The notes under the pieces: model-generated
What the model saw: only the letters and a program-made list of their open reading frames with translations
Database searches by the model: none
What the model was told of the DNA's origin: nothing
Translations under genes and position numbers: made by a program
Origin: Opitutaceae bacterium
GTDB lineage: Bacteria > Verrucomicrobiota > Verrucomicrobiia > Opitutales > Opitutaceae
Assembly: GCA_016794625.1 (NCBI GenBank)
Contig: JAEUGY010000016.1
Location: forward strand, 62,001 to 126,000
Reading direction: 5' to 3'
Length of the DNA: 64,000 bases
Shown here: piece by piece, positions 1 to 8,549 of the stretch
Position numbering within the stretch: position 1 is the first letter of the stretch
Layout: each line of letters opens with the position of its first letter

Positions 1-1043
1 TTGGCCGGGCGCTGCCCGCCCGCGAAGTCGAGCATCGTGGGGAAGAGTGAGATCCCGACATTGACCAGCCGGTCGTCGGTGCGCGCGGTGGATTGGCCTG
101 GGGCGCTGATGATCAAGGGGACGCGCACAGACTCCTCGTAGAACACCGTTTTCTGCGCCAGCCCATGGGCGCCGACACATTCACCATGGTCGCTGACAAA
201 CACGATCAAGGTGTTTTCCTCGAGTCCGCTCTCGTGGAGGGCGGTGAGCACGCGGCCGATTTCCGCGTCGACCTTTTCGACCAGGCGGTAGTACCCCCAG
301 CGCATGGCCTGCCAGATCGACGGCGAGAAGTTACCCACGGGAAACAGCCGGCGATTGGCGTGATAACCCTGGCGGATCAGCGTCATTGTATCCGGCTCGC
401 CCACCGGGTGTCCCAGGTTGGTCGGCGGCGGCGGCTGCGCGGCCAGGGCCGGCGGCTCGCCGATCGGACCATTCGACAGGGGTTGGCCGCGCGTGTACTC
501 GGCGATGTTGTGCGGATTGAGGAAACTCACCACGAGCAAGAACGGCTTCGGTTGGGGCGTGCGGAGAAATGCGACGGCGCGATCCGCGGAGACCGTGTCC
601 TTTTGCTGGGGATCGAGCTCCTGAAACCCATGCGTTTCCGGCTTCTTCACGTCGTAGCTCAGATGCCACTTGCCAAAGTAGGCCGTGCGGTAACCGGCCC
701 GCTCGAAGGTGGTGCCGAGGGTGGGGAACTCCGCCGGGTCCAGCGTCCGGCCGGAGCGCATGTCGGCGTTGTCGGAGATCTTTGTCTCGTGCGGAAAGCG
801 ACCGGTGAAGATCGAGTTCCGGGCCGGCATGCAGAGCGGATTCGGTGCGTAGGCCCGGGAAAAATACGTTCCCCGGGCGGCGAGGCGGTCGAGGGCCGGT
901 GTGCGCAGGTAACGGTCGCCCTGGCGAAAGCTCATCGCGTCCGCCATCTGCTGGTCGGTCATGATGAAGAGCACGTTCGGCGGTGCCGCCGCGACGACCG
1001 GGCCGGCCAGGACAACGAGGGACAGCAGGAGCAGGTTCTTCAT
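1..1043 (-). CDS. Sulfatase, secreted, C-terminus cut by window edge
   Basis: This is a type I sulfatase (alkaline-phosphatase fold) that hydrolyses sulfate esters, probably on a polysaccharide in the periplasm. The first 347 residues are visible and the gene runs off the left end. A short signal peptide (residues 1-20) is followed by the metal-binding N-V-L-F-I-M-T-D-Q segment (23-31). The motif NPLCMPAR places the formylglycine-precursor cysteine at residue 71 in the C-x-P-x-R context, so a maturation enzyme (anSME or FGE) must exist elsewhere. Further on there are GKWHL and FVSDHGE-type motifs usual for the family. The ATG overlaps the stop codon of the upstream TonB receptor (TGATG), so the two are translationally coupled. 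The substrate cannot be read from the sequence. Confidence 0.93.
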   Translation of the reverse strand, partial: MKNLLLLSLVVLAGPVVAAAPPNVLFIMTDQQMADAMSFRQGDRYLRTPALDRLAARGTYFSRAYAPNPLCMPARNSIFTGRFPHETKISDNADMRSGRTLDPAEFPTLGTTFERAGYRTAYFGKWHLSYDVKKPETHGFQELDPQQKDTVSADRAVAFLRTPQPKPFLLVVSFLNPHNIAEYTRGQPLSNGPIGEPPALAAQPPPPTNLGHPVGEPDTMTLIRQGYHANRRLFPVGNFSPSIWQAMRWGYYRLVEKVDAEIGRVLTALHESGLEENTLIVFVSDHGECVGAHGLAQKTVFYEESVRVPLIISAPGQSTARTDDRLVNVGISLFPTMLDFAGGQRPA

Positions 1044-3262
1044 CAAAAGCGGGTGCTGGCGGAGAGCGTGAATTCGCGCGGATTCGTCCAGTTCAGACCA
1101 CCACCCAGGTTCTTTTCGTCCGAGACATTGTTGAGATTGGCGCTCAGGGAAACACGGCGGCCGGCCAGGGTCAGGGGGTAACGGACCAGGAGATCAAAGC
1201 GGTGACTGGCGCCGGTTTTGATCAACGCGGTCAGCAGGTACCCGCCATCCCAGCGCAAACCCCCGCCGAGTTCCAGCCCCTTTGCCGGGCCGCTGGGGAC
1301 GACGTACTTGGTCCACACATTGAAGGTTTCCTCGGGGGTGAGCGTGAACGGTGTCCCGATGCGGGTGGGGTCCTGGGCGGCGGTCGTCTCGCTCTGCCAC
1401 AGCCAGGTATAGGTGAGCAGCACCTGCCAGGCGTTGGTGGGGTTGTAGGCGATGTCGGCCTCGAAGCCCTGGACCGTTTCGGTATTGCCAAAGAAGAACA
1501 ACGGACTGCGCCCGACCTGGGCCTCGCGCACGGTGTCGCGGGTTGCGGTGTTGGAGCGCTCGATTTCAAAGAGCGAGAGGGTGGCGGCCAGCCGGCGCTC
1601 AAACGCGTCGGCCTTGATCCCGATTTCATAGCCCGCGCCCTCGACAGGGCCGGCGGCGTTGCCGTCGGCGTCGACCTGGTTCTGCGGTTCCAGGGACTGG
1701 CTGTAGGTGGCAAACACGGACCACTCCGGATTCAGCTTGTAGAGGAGCGCGAACTGGGGAGTCACGCGGTCCTGCACGATGCTGTCGGCCGTCGCAATGG
1801 CTGGCAGGCTGTCCCACGCGAGGGTGCGGCGGATCTGCGTGTAGCGGGCGCCGGCCATCACCTTGAGCCGGGCGGACATCAGGTCCACCGTGTCGATCAG
1901 GTAGTAGGCGTTGGAGATTTCCTTGATGCGCCGGTTGTCGTTCCAGACCCCGTCGGCGGTGCGGTTGCCGATGCCCTCGAGCAGCGCCAGGCCCTTGAGC
2001 GGGTATTGGGGGGCGAGGGTGGGGAATTCGGGGAAGGCGCCGGTGGTCGGGTTGTAGCGGAAGTTCGGGCCGTCGCGGCCGTTTTTGCGTCCGAAGCCCG
2101 GCGTGCGCTGCCGCGTTTCGTTGGACTGGTGACCGAGCATGACGGTGTGGGCGGATGCGCCGAGGGCGAACTGGCCGATTAGCGAATTCTTGATGTCCCA
2201 GGAATCGCGATAGTTGGCGTAGTCGCCAAAACGAATCGTCACGGTGCCGGCATTCGCGCCGGCGTTTTCGCGCGTGCCCTGGGTGCGCAGAACGCGGAAG
2301 TTGTCCTCGGCCACATTGGCTTCCAGCCGGTAGACGATGCGGTCGGTCAGCCGGAGCCGCACATCGAGGTCCAGGGTGTCGGTGGAGTATTTGCGGAATG
2401 AATCCGGTCCGCCGAGGTTGTAGTTGAAACCGCTCGGATCGCCGGCGGGATAGATCCGGGCGAGGGCGAGCTGGTTGTTGGTGACAAAGAGCTCGGTGCT
2501 CTGCTGGTCGGAGATGTTCTGGGAGACGTGTTCGTACTCCGCGGTGATGTCGACCTTGGCGTTGGGACGATAGGTCACCGCGCCCGCGGCGTAGTTGCCC
2601 CGGTTGTGCCAGAAGTCGCGAAATCCCCCGGCGGTGTAGGCGCCCGCGCCGACACGGTAGGCCAGCTGGTCGTTGACGGGACCGGTCGTGCTGACCTCGG
2701 TGCGATAGTGCTCGTGGGAGGCGACGAGCACCTTGGCTTCGGTCGAGCCGGTGAAGGACGGTTTGCGGGTGAGGTAGTTGATGATGCCGCCCGGGCGGTT
2801 GCTCCCGTGGAAGATGGCCGTGGCGCCCTTGATCACCTCGATCCGGTCGATGTTCCAGGAGGCGAACAGCTGACGCCGGTAGTGACCATTGCGCAGCAGG
2901 GACAATGCGTCGAAGCCGCGCACCCGGATCCGACTCTCATTGTTCTCCTGCGTGCGCACGCCGGGCGCGAAGTCGAGCGCCTGCCGAAGCTCGAAGGCGG
3001 CGGTGTCCTGGAGAAATTCGCCGGTGACGACGTTGATCGCGATCGGCGTGTCGATGATGTCGGTGCCGATGCCGGTGGCCGTCACGGCGTTGGCGGCGCG
3101 GTAGCCCGTCATCTTGGCGGCCGAGACATCGAAGGCTGCGAGGTTGATGATGTCGTCCTTCGGCGCTGGCGTGGCCGTCTGGGCGGCCAGGTGCGGACAG
3201 ACGCCGAGCCAGGCGGTGATAACGCCGCCGAGCAGCGGGCGGAGAGAAAGCAAAGAGGACAT
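1043..3262 (-). CDS. TonB-dependent outer-membrane receptor
   Basis: This is an outer-membrane beta-barrel importer of about 739 residues, driven by TonB/ExbBD. The start chosen is the ATG at 3262, because it gives a clean signal peptide ending near AAQTATP; the reading frame stays open for another 50 codons upstream, but that stretch lies in the promoter region. A plug domain follows (about residues 45-160: ITDIIDTPIAI-like and VRGFDAL segments). The barrel ends in a terminal phenylalanine (ASTRF), the usual BAM recognition signal. It is co-transcribed with the sulfatase, which suggests uptake of a sulfated glycan fragment or a similar ligand rather than iron, though siderophore use cannot be excluded. 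A divergent LacI-type gene lies 121 bp away and probably controls it. Confidence 0.93.
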   Translation of the reverse strand: MSSLLSLRPLLGGVITAWLGVCPHLAAQTATPAPKDDIINLAAFDVSAAKMTGYRAANAVTATGIGTDIIDTPIAINVVTGEFLQDTAAFELRQALDFAPGVRTQENNESRIRVRGFDALSLLRNGHYRRQLFASWNIDRIEVIKGATAIFHGSNRPGGIINYLTRKPSFTGSTEAKVLVASHEHYRTEVSTTGPVNDQLAYRVGAGAYTAGGFRDFWHNRGNYAAGAVTYRPNAKVDITAEYEHVSQNISDQQSTELFVTNNQLALARIYPAGDPSGFNYNLGGPDSFRKYSTDTLDLDVRLRLTDRIVYRLEANVAEDNFRVLRTQGTRENAGANAGTVTIRFGDYANYRDSWDIKNSLIGQFALGASAHTVMLGHQSNETRQRTPGFGRKNGRDGPNFRYNPTTGAFPEFPTLAPQYPLKGLALLEGIGNRTADGVWNDNRRIKEISNAYYLIDTVDLMSARLKVMAGARYTQIRRTLAWDSLPAIATADSIVQDRVTPQFALLYKLNPEWSVFATYSQSLEPQNQVDADGNAAGPVEGAGYEIGIKADAFERRLAATLSLFEIERSNTATRDTVREAQVGRSPLFFFGNTETVQGFEADIAYNPTNAWQVLLTYTWLWQSETTAAQDPTRIGTPFTLTPEETFNVWTKYVVPSGPAKGLELGGGLRWDGGYLLTALIKTGASHRFDLLVRYPLTLAGRRVSLSANLNNVSDEKNLGGGLNWTNPREFTLSASTRF

Positions 3263-3375
3263 GGGGAGGTCGTGGGAAGCTTGGGGAGAACGGACCTTCG
3301 CCGGCGATGGGCCGGGAAGGACATCGAGCGGAGCCAGGCATGCCGGACTTGCACCCAACGTCGACAGGCGTGAGG

Positions 3376-3390
3376 TTTGCACTGTGCAAA
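3376..3390. promoter_or_regulatory. Perfect palindrome, probable LacI-family operator
   Basis: TTTGCACTGTGCAAA is a perfect 7+1+7 inverted repeat between the divergent TonB receptor and LacI-type gene. It sits 114-128 bp upstream of the receptor ATG. It overlaps the proposed GTG start of the regulator and lies immediately 3' of its Shine-Dalgarno-like GAGG (3372-3375). Autoregulation and control of the receptor operon are inferred from position and symmetry only. Confidence 0.6.
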
Positions 3391-4475
3391 AATCCGGGTC
3401 CTCAACCGACAAAAACCGCCCTCCGACGACGTCCGGTTCGCACGAGACGGCCGGGCGATCGATCCGCGACCTGGCACAGAGCCTGGGGGTGTCGGCGTCG
3501 ACCGTGTCCGGCGCACTCCGCGATCTGCCCCAATTCAGCGAAGCGACGCGGCGCCGGATCCAGGCGGCAGCCTCTTCGGCGGGCTACCGTCCCAACCCGC
3601 TGGTGGGCAGGGTGATGTCGGAGGTCAGACGCAGCCGGAGCCGCGATTTCCGGGGATCGATCGCGGCGTTGAATGCCGTGGAGCCGCCGAATGCGGGCCG
3701 GGATCGATTTCACCAGAAGATCCTGCAGGGCGCAGTCCGCCGCGGGCAGCAGTTTGGGTACCGCATCGAGACGTTTCGAACCGGACCGGGTGCGCTCTCG
3801 TTGAAGCGCATCAACTCGGTTCTGCACTCGCGCAACATTCAGGGCGCGATCGTCATGCCCTTTGAAACGCCGCAGGACTGGTCGGAGCTGGACTGGTCGC
3901 GGCTCTCGGCCGTGCGCATGTTCAATCCCATGAGCCAGCCGCGGCTGCATTCGATCGGACCTGATCACCACGCCATGTTGCTCGATCTGCTCGACCGGCT
4001 GACGGCGCAGGGGCATCGGCGGATCGGGTTGTTCCTCAAGCGATCCTCGGAGTCCCGGCTCCGGCACCGGTGGTCCGCGGCGTTTCATGTGTTTGCCGAG
4101 AGCCGGCCGGTTCGGGAACGCATTCCGCCTCTCGTGATGGAGCGGCTGGATTCCGAGGTTTTCCGTGACTGGTTCCGACGTCACCGACCCGCCGTGGTGG
4201 TGGGTCATTACCCGCAAGTGATCGAATGGCTGGGCGCGGAGGGGGCGCGGGTGCCGAGTGACGTGAGTTTTGTGAACCTCAACCGCGATCAAGAACCCTG
4301 GCCCTGCGCCGGGCTGGACCTGATGCCAGAGGAGTTGGGTGCCATGGCGGTGGACACCGTGGTGGCGCAGATCAATCGCAATGAACTCGGCCTCCCGCCG
4401 CATCCGCAGACCATCGCTGTGGAAGGAACGTGGGTTGATGGGCCGACGTTGGCGGCTCCCGCCTTGCGGGACTAG
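3384..4475 (+). CDS. LacI-family transcriptional regulator
   Basis: This is a DNA-binding repressor of about 363 residues. The N-terminal LacI helix-turn-helix is clear (SIRDLAQSLGVSASTVSGAL, about residues 26-45), followed by the hinge region (SSAGYRPNPL) and a periplasmic-binding-protein-like effector domain. No ATG precedes the HTH at a sensible distance. The GTG at 3384 is chosen because GAGG lies 8 nt upstream and the length then fits the family. It is divergent from the TonB receptor/sulfatase pair, so it most likely responds to the sugar released or imported by that pair. The effector is unknown. The DNA palindrome that covers its start codon suggests negative autoregulation. Confidence 0.88.
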   Translation: MQKSGSSTDKNRPPTTSGSHETAGRSIRDLAQSLGVSASTVSGALRDLPQFSEATRRRIQAAASSAGYRPNPLVGRVMSEVRRSRSRDFRGSIAALNAVEPPNAGRDRFHQKILQGAVRRGQQFGYRIETFRTGPGALSLKRINSVLHSRNIQGAIVMPFETPQDWSELDWSRLSAVRMFNPMSQPRLHSIGPDHHAMLLDLLDRLTAQGHRRIGLFLKRSSESRLRHRWSAAFHVFAESRPVRERIPPLVMERLDSEVFRDWFRRHRPAVVVGHYPQVIEWLGAEGARVPSDVSFVNLNRDQEPWPCAGLDLMPEELGAMAVDTVVAQINRNELGLPPHPQTIAVEGTWVDGPTLAAPALRD

Positions 4476-4488
4476 CGGGGTTGCGACT

Positions 4489-4520
4489 CCCACGGCAAAC
4501 CAACGGAATTTGGCCGTGGG
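4489..4520 (+). terminator. Stem-loop after LacI-type gene
   Basis: An 8-bp perfect stem (CCCACGGC / GCCGTGGG) with a 16-nt loop begins 13 nt after the regulator stop. No U-run follows, so it may be a weak terminator or an RNA-protecting hairpin. Confidence 0.35.
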
Positions 4521-4601
4521 GAGGGGCGCATGGGCCTTGTATCCGGCCCGGTCTCGGTCCATGCGTGGGTCTGAACCCGGTCGCCCACCGACTTTACCCC
4601 G

Positions 4602-6302
4602 ATGCATCCTTCCCCGATGAGCTCTCGTTTCTGGCTTGTGATGGCAGCGCTGGCTCTGGTGCGGGGGACGGGACTGGGGGCGGGGGAATCCGCACCGCCT
4701 CCGCCCTTGTTCGAAGGCACCGGCACGCACTCGCGCGTGATCACAGGGGCGGGACCGGAGACGCAGCGGTACTTTGATCAGGGCGTGGCGCTGGTCACGA
4801 ACTTCAATTTCGAAGAGGGGCTCCGTTCGATGGAGCACGCGACGCGGCTGGACCCGGCGTGCGCCATGGCTTGGTGGGGGATCGCGCTGGCCTGCAGTCC
4901 CCACATCAACAGCCCAGGCGTTTCGGCGAGCCGCACAAAACAAGCGATCGAGGCGTTGCAGCAGGCCGCGCGGCTGGCCGGGGAGACCACCACGCCGGTG
5001 GAGCGGGACTTGATCCGCGCGCTGGCAACGCGCTTTGCCGAGGGTTCCGAGAAGGACCGGAGTGGTCTCGACCGGGCCTATGCGGAGGCGATGCGCCGGA
5101 TCTGGCAGGATTATCCGGAGGATGCCGACGTGGCCGCGTGGTGCGCCGATGCGTGGATGATGCTCCGTCCTTGGGACCTCTGGCACAAGGATGGCCGTCC
5201 GCAGCCTGGCACCGAAGTCGTCGTCGCGGCGCTGGAGGCGGCCTTGCGTCTCAATCCGCGTCACCCCCTGGCCAATCACCTGGCCGTGCATGCGCACGAA
5301 GCGTCGGCGCATCCCGAACGGGCGTTGGCGGCCGCGGACCAACTGCGGGTCCTCACGCCCGGGCTGGGTCATCTGGTGCATATGTCGTCGCACATCGATG
5401 TGCGGCTCGGTCATTGGGAGAACGCCATCGTGGCGAACACCCGCTCGATCGCGATCAACCAGCGTTATCAGGCGGCGGCCGGACGACGTTTGGGCGCGTA
5501 CCTGAGCTACATGGGGCACGACTACCACCTGCTCACCTACGCCGCGATGATGTCCGGCCGGAGTGCCCTGGCGGCGCAGACGATGCGCGATCTGTTCGAG
5601 CGCATGCCGCCCGACTGGAACCGGGAGTCGTCGACCGCGGACGGATACGCCGCGATGCAGTTTGAAGTCATGAAACGGTTTGGCCAATGGGACGAGATTC
5701 TGGCCGCCCCCGAGCCCATCGCCAAACACCCCCATGCCCGGGTCTGGCGCTTCCTCGCCCGCGGCATCGCCCGGGCGGCGCAAGGAGATCCCGCCGGCGC
5801 ACGACAGGAGGCGCTGGCGCTGGCCGAAGCCCGAAAACAGATCGGCGCCGGGGCGCAGTACCGAAAGAACCCGCTGCGCGAGGTCATCGACATCGCCGAG
5901 CGGCTGCTCGAAGGGGAAATCCTGATCAGCGAGGGGCAGATTGAAGCGGGCCTGGCGCAGTTGCGCGAGGGCGTGGTCCGCGAGGATGCCCTGCGCTATG
6001 CGGAACCTCCGGCCTGGACGCACCCGGTCCGCCATGCGCTCGGGGCGGCGTTGCTGCAGCGTCACCTGCTGGCGGAGGCGGAGCAGGTGTACCGCGAGGA
6101 TCTCGCGCGCAATGTCGACAACGGCTGGTCGCTGTTTGGGCTCGCGCAGACCCTCCGCCTTCGCAACCAGAGCCCGGACGAACTCGCCGCGCTGGAGGCG
6201 CGTTTCAAGGAGGTTTGGGCGCACGCGGATGTGACCCTGACGTCGTCCTGCTTTTGCCTGCCGGTTGCCCGCGGGGCGGGAAGTTCGAAGAGTGAAGAGT
6301 GA
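4602..6302 (+). CDS. Secreted tetratricopeptide-repeat protein
   Basis: This 566-residue protein has a signal peptide (about residues 1-27; a second ATG at 4617 is an equally good start) followed by helical TPR-like repeats throughout. Examples are the pairs around FNFEEGLRSMEHATRLDP, AALEAALRLNPRHPLANH and ALLQRHLLAEAEQVYRED. Such proteins scaffold protein interactions in the periplasm or at the envelope. No catalytic motif was recognised. The last residues (GSSKSEE) and the stop codon are encoded by a short 7-nt-period repeat, so the native C-terminus may have been replaced. A GH43-like gene follows 46 bp downstream on the same strand. Confidence 0.8.
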   Translation: MHPSPMSSRFWLVMAALALVRGTGLGAGESAPPPPLFEGTGTHSRVITGAGPETQRYFDQGVALVTNFNFEEGLRSMEHATRLDPACAMAWWGIALACSPHINSPGVSASRTKQAIEALQQAARLAGETTTPVERDLIRALATRFAEGSEKDRSGLDRAYAEAMRRIWQDYPEDADVAAWCADAWMMLRPWDLWHKDGRPQPGTEVVVAALEAALRLNPRHPLANHLAVHAHEASAHPERALAAADQLRVLTPGLGHLVHMSSHIDVRLGHWENAIVANTRSIAINQRYQAAAGRRLGAYLSYMGHDYHLLTYAAMMSGRSALAAQTMRDLFERMPPDWNRESSTADGYAAMQFEVMKRFGQWDEILAAPEPIAKHPHARVWRFLARGIARAAQGDPAGARQEALALAEARKQIGAGAQYRKNPLREVIDIAERLLEGEILISEGQIEAGLAQLREGVVREDALRYAEPPAWTHPVRHALGAALLQRHLLAEAEQVYREDLARNVDNGWSLFGLAQTLRLRNQSPDELAALEARFKEVWAHADVTLTSSCFCLPVARGAGSSKSEE

Positions 6303-6307
6303 AAACG
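6280..6307. repeat. 7-nt-period array at gene end
   Basis: Four units of seven bases (GAAGTTC, GAAGAGT, GAAGAGT, GAAAACG) span the stop codon of the TPR gene (6300-6302). It belongs to the group of 7-nt-period arrays in this window. Confidence 0.6.
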
Positions 6308-6348
6308 TTGGCGACCTAGATTCAGAAGTTATACAACCGATACGATTC

Positions 6349-7479
6349 ATGCGCTCCGCATTGCACTTGTCCTTCCTATCAACAGTTTTCCGGGGTCCGT
6401 GGCTTCCCGGCCCAGCGGCCGCGGTCCGGGCCGGTGTGCTCGCTGCGGTGCTTGTTTTCGGCGTGGCCGGTGTCGGTGCGGAATCCGCGACGCGCAGGAA
6501 TGTGCAGTTCCAGCCGGGACAGCCGTGGCTCGATGCGCAGGGCACTCACCTCAACGCGCACGGTTTCTGTCTGCTGGACTTCGGTGGCCGCCATTATTGG
6601 TACGGTGCACACAAGATCCCGGGCAAGACCGAGTCGGAGAAGAACGAGGCCGGGGTCCGCTGTTACGTGAGCGATGACTTGCTCAACTGGCAGGATGCCG
6701 GGCTGGTGCTGTCGGTCTTTGCCCCGGGTGCGCATCCTGATTTGGCCGATGCCTCCATCCTCGACCGGCCCAAGGTGATTTTTCACGCGGCGACCCAGCG
6801 GTTCATTCTCTATTTCAAACTCTATCCGCCCAAATCACAGGGAGGAAAAACGGGTACGGACTACGCGTACGTCGGTGTCGCCACCGCCACCCAACCGACG
6901 GGGCCGTTTCACTACGAAGGGCGTTTTCTTGGCGGCAACAGCCCCTTCGGCACGGGGGATTTCGCGATCTTTACCGACACCGATGGCGCGGTTTACCACA
7001 TCGCCGTGCGCAAGCCGGACAAGGCGCAGGTCTGTGGTCGGCTGTCCGAGGACGGTTTGCGGCCTGCCGGCGACTACGTGGAGCTGGCTGGAATCACTCG
7101 GGCCACCGAAGGGCCCGCTTTGTTCCGCCGCGCGAACAAGGTGTACTTCCTCGCCTCCGGCAGCTCCGGTTGGGCGCCCAACGCGGCCCGACTCTTCGTG
7201 GCAGATCAGGTCATCGGCCCCTACCGGGATCTCGGGAACCCCTGCCGCGGCGTGAACCCTCACAATCAGCTCGGTCCGGAGAAAACCTTCGGGGGGCAGA
7301 GCACGTTCGTCTATCCCGTCGCTGGACGACGCGACGCCTGGATCGCCATGTTCGACATCAACCTGCCGCAGAACCCTGTCGCCTCCGGCTACATCTGGTT
7401 GCCGATCGAATTCGAGGAAGACCGGCCCGTGATCCGCTGGCGCGACGCCTGGGACCTGTCGGTTTTCCCACCGAAGTAG
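6349..7479 (+). CDS. GH43-like secreted glycosidase
   Basis: This 376-residue exported protein has a five-bladed beta-propeller look. The ATG at 6349 is chosen because a signal-peptide-like stretch follows (residues 1-45, ending near VGAES). Segments typical of the GH43/GH32 fold are present: F-G-G-R-H-Y-W-Y-G-A-H, CYVSDDLLNWQDAG, DASILDRPKVIF and ATQPTGPF. It probably trims arabinose- or xylose-containing side chains, but the exact activity cannot be assigned and some homologues of this type have other substrates. It sits between a TPR protein and a lipoprotein gene on the same strand. Confidence 0.75.
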   Translation: MRSALHLSFLSTVFRGPWLPGPAAAVRAGVLAAVLVFGVAGVGAESATRRNVQFQPGQPWLDAQGTHLNAHGFCLLDFGGRHYWYGAHKIPGKTESEKNEAGVRCYVSDDLLNWQDAGLVLSVFAPGAHPDLADASILDRPKVIFHAATQRFILYFKLYPPKSQGGKTGTDYAYVGVATATQPTGPFHYEGRFLGGNSPFGTGDFAIFTDTDGAVYHIAVRKPDKAQVCGRLSEDGLRPAGDYVELAGITRATEGPALFRRANKVYFLASGSSGWAPNAARLFVADQVIGPYRDLGNPCRGVNPHNQLGPEKTFGGQSTFVYPVAGRRDAWIAMFDINLPQNPVASGYIWLPIEFEEDRPVIRWRDAWDLSVFPPK

Positions 7480-7574
7480 GTGCCGGTTCCGTCCTGACAA
7501 CGGGGATGAGGCCGAGCGTCCGCCGGACTGCACCGCTCGATTGCTTTCCCGCGCTTCGGGAGCAGACTGCCGGT

Positions 7575-8477
7575 ATGCGACGTGTCTGCGGCGGTTGGAA
7601 GTGGGTCGGGTGGTGGCTGGTGGTCCTTGGCCTCCAGGGTTGTGGTACGCCGTTTCCGTCCCGACCACCCGCGGGAGCGTTGGCCGATGGCCTGACCGCG
7701 GAGACCCTCTTTCAGCGCTGCCTGGCCGTGCACGGCGGGGATTTGCGTGATGCGGCCGGGGACCTCAATCTCTCCATAGCTGGTACCTGGGATACCTTGA
7801 TCCAAAAAATTCAGCCGCTCATTTCGGATGCCGCGTTTCGCGTCACCTCCCAGGAGCGGACCCGGGCCGGCGGCGCGCTCTACACCGTGCGTTACGAGGG
7901 ACCGGCGGGGATCAAGAAAGTGGTGCGCACCGCGGACGCGATCGAGGTCTACTACAATGGCGTGCGGGAAAACGACCTCGCGCGCCTGCAGGCCACGGCC
8001 CTCACCGCCGATGCGTATCAGCTCTTTCACTTCAGCCCCTCGTTCCTGGTCTGGCGCGGGGCCACCTTTGTCCGCCTCGCGGACACGTCCGAGGCCGGCG
8101 TCACGTATCACCGGCTGCTGGCCACGGTGCGGCCGGGCTTTGGATTTTCCCCGGAGGATCAGGTCGTTCTCTGGATCGACTCGACCACGCTCCGACTGTT
8201 TCGGGTGCACATGACCCTGGAAGGGTTTGCCAGTACTCGCGGGGCCCACGTCGACACGACGTTCCTGGAGTACCGGAAGGTGGGACGCTATCTGATGCCT
8301 GTGAGCTTCAACGAACGGGTGAGAGGGCCGCTCCGGATCAATGCGCATCGCTGGCAACTGACGGGAATCGACGTTGGCCGCGGCTGGACCGATGCGGAGG
8401 TTTCGGGCCCCGACTTTACGGGTCGGGCGGCGCCCCCGGCGTCACCCTTGGTGCCGCCGGTTGAGACAGCACGATAG
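7575..8477 (+). CDS. Predicted lipoprotein, function unknown
   Basis: This is a protein of 300 residues. The chosen ATG gives a short hydrophobic signal ending in the lipobox LQGC (Cys23), so it is expected to be lipid-anchored. An in-frame ATG at 7506 would add 23 residues and is less likely. The mature part resembles outer-membrane-lipoprotein-sorting (LolA/LolB/DUF4292-like) beta-sheet proteins in its pattern: YTVRYEGPAGIKKVVRTAD, WIDSTTLRLFRVHMT, FLEYRKVGRYLMPVSF. That resemblance is by eye and the function is not established. It lies 95 bp after the GH43-like gene and is followed by a palindromic repeat. Confidence 0.7.
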   Translation: MRRVCGGWKWVGWWLVVLGLQGCGTPFPSRPPAGALADGLTAETLFQRCLAVHGGDLRDAAGDLNLSIAGTWDTLIQKIQPLISDAAFRVTSQERTRAGGALYTVRYEGPAGIKKVVRTADAIEVYYNGVRENDLARLQATALTADAYQLFHFSPSFLVWRGATFVRLADTSEAGVTYHRLLATVRPGFGFSPEDQVVLWIDSTTLRLFRVHMTLEGFASTRGAHVDTTFLEYRKVGRYLMPVSFNERVRGPLRINAHRWQLTGIDVGRGWTDAEVSGPDFTGRAAPPASPLVPPVETAR

Positions 8478-8496
8478 GGGCTCGCCGGTGGAGAAG

Positions 8497-8544
8497 ACCG
8501 TTGTAGGCGGCCTCGCTGAGGCCGCGACGGGACCGCCGGGCCCC
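8497..8544. repeat. Family A palindromic repeat (GGCCTCG..CGAGGCC)
   Basis: This copy of a dispersed hairpin repeat has the core GCGGCCTCGCTGAGGCCGC, a perfect stem. Related copies are near 14548, 31861, 36398, 36655, 42030, 53598-54005 and 54765. It sits between convergent genes. Confidence 0.75.
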
Positions 8545-8549
8545 GCGTC

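Noticed and set aside
93..2182. Plus-strand frames of 362 and 399 codons over the sulfatase and TonB receptor
   Set aside because: These are antisense shadows. The sulfatase active-site motif and receptor plug are on the minus strand.
3402..6545. Very long open frame (1047 codons) on the minus strand
   Set aside because: It lies opposite the LacI-type and TPR genes, which have clear domains. The antisense peptide is Arg/Gln/His-rich low-complexity sequence typical of GC-rich antisense frames.
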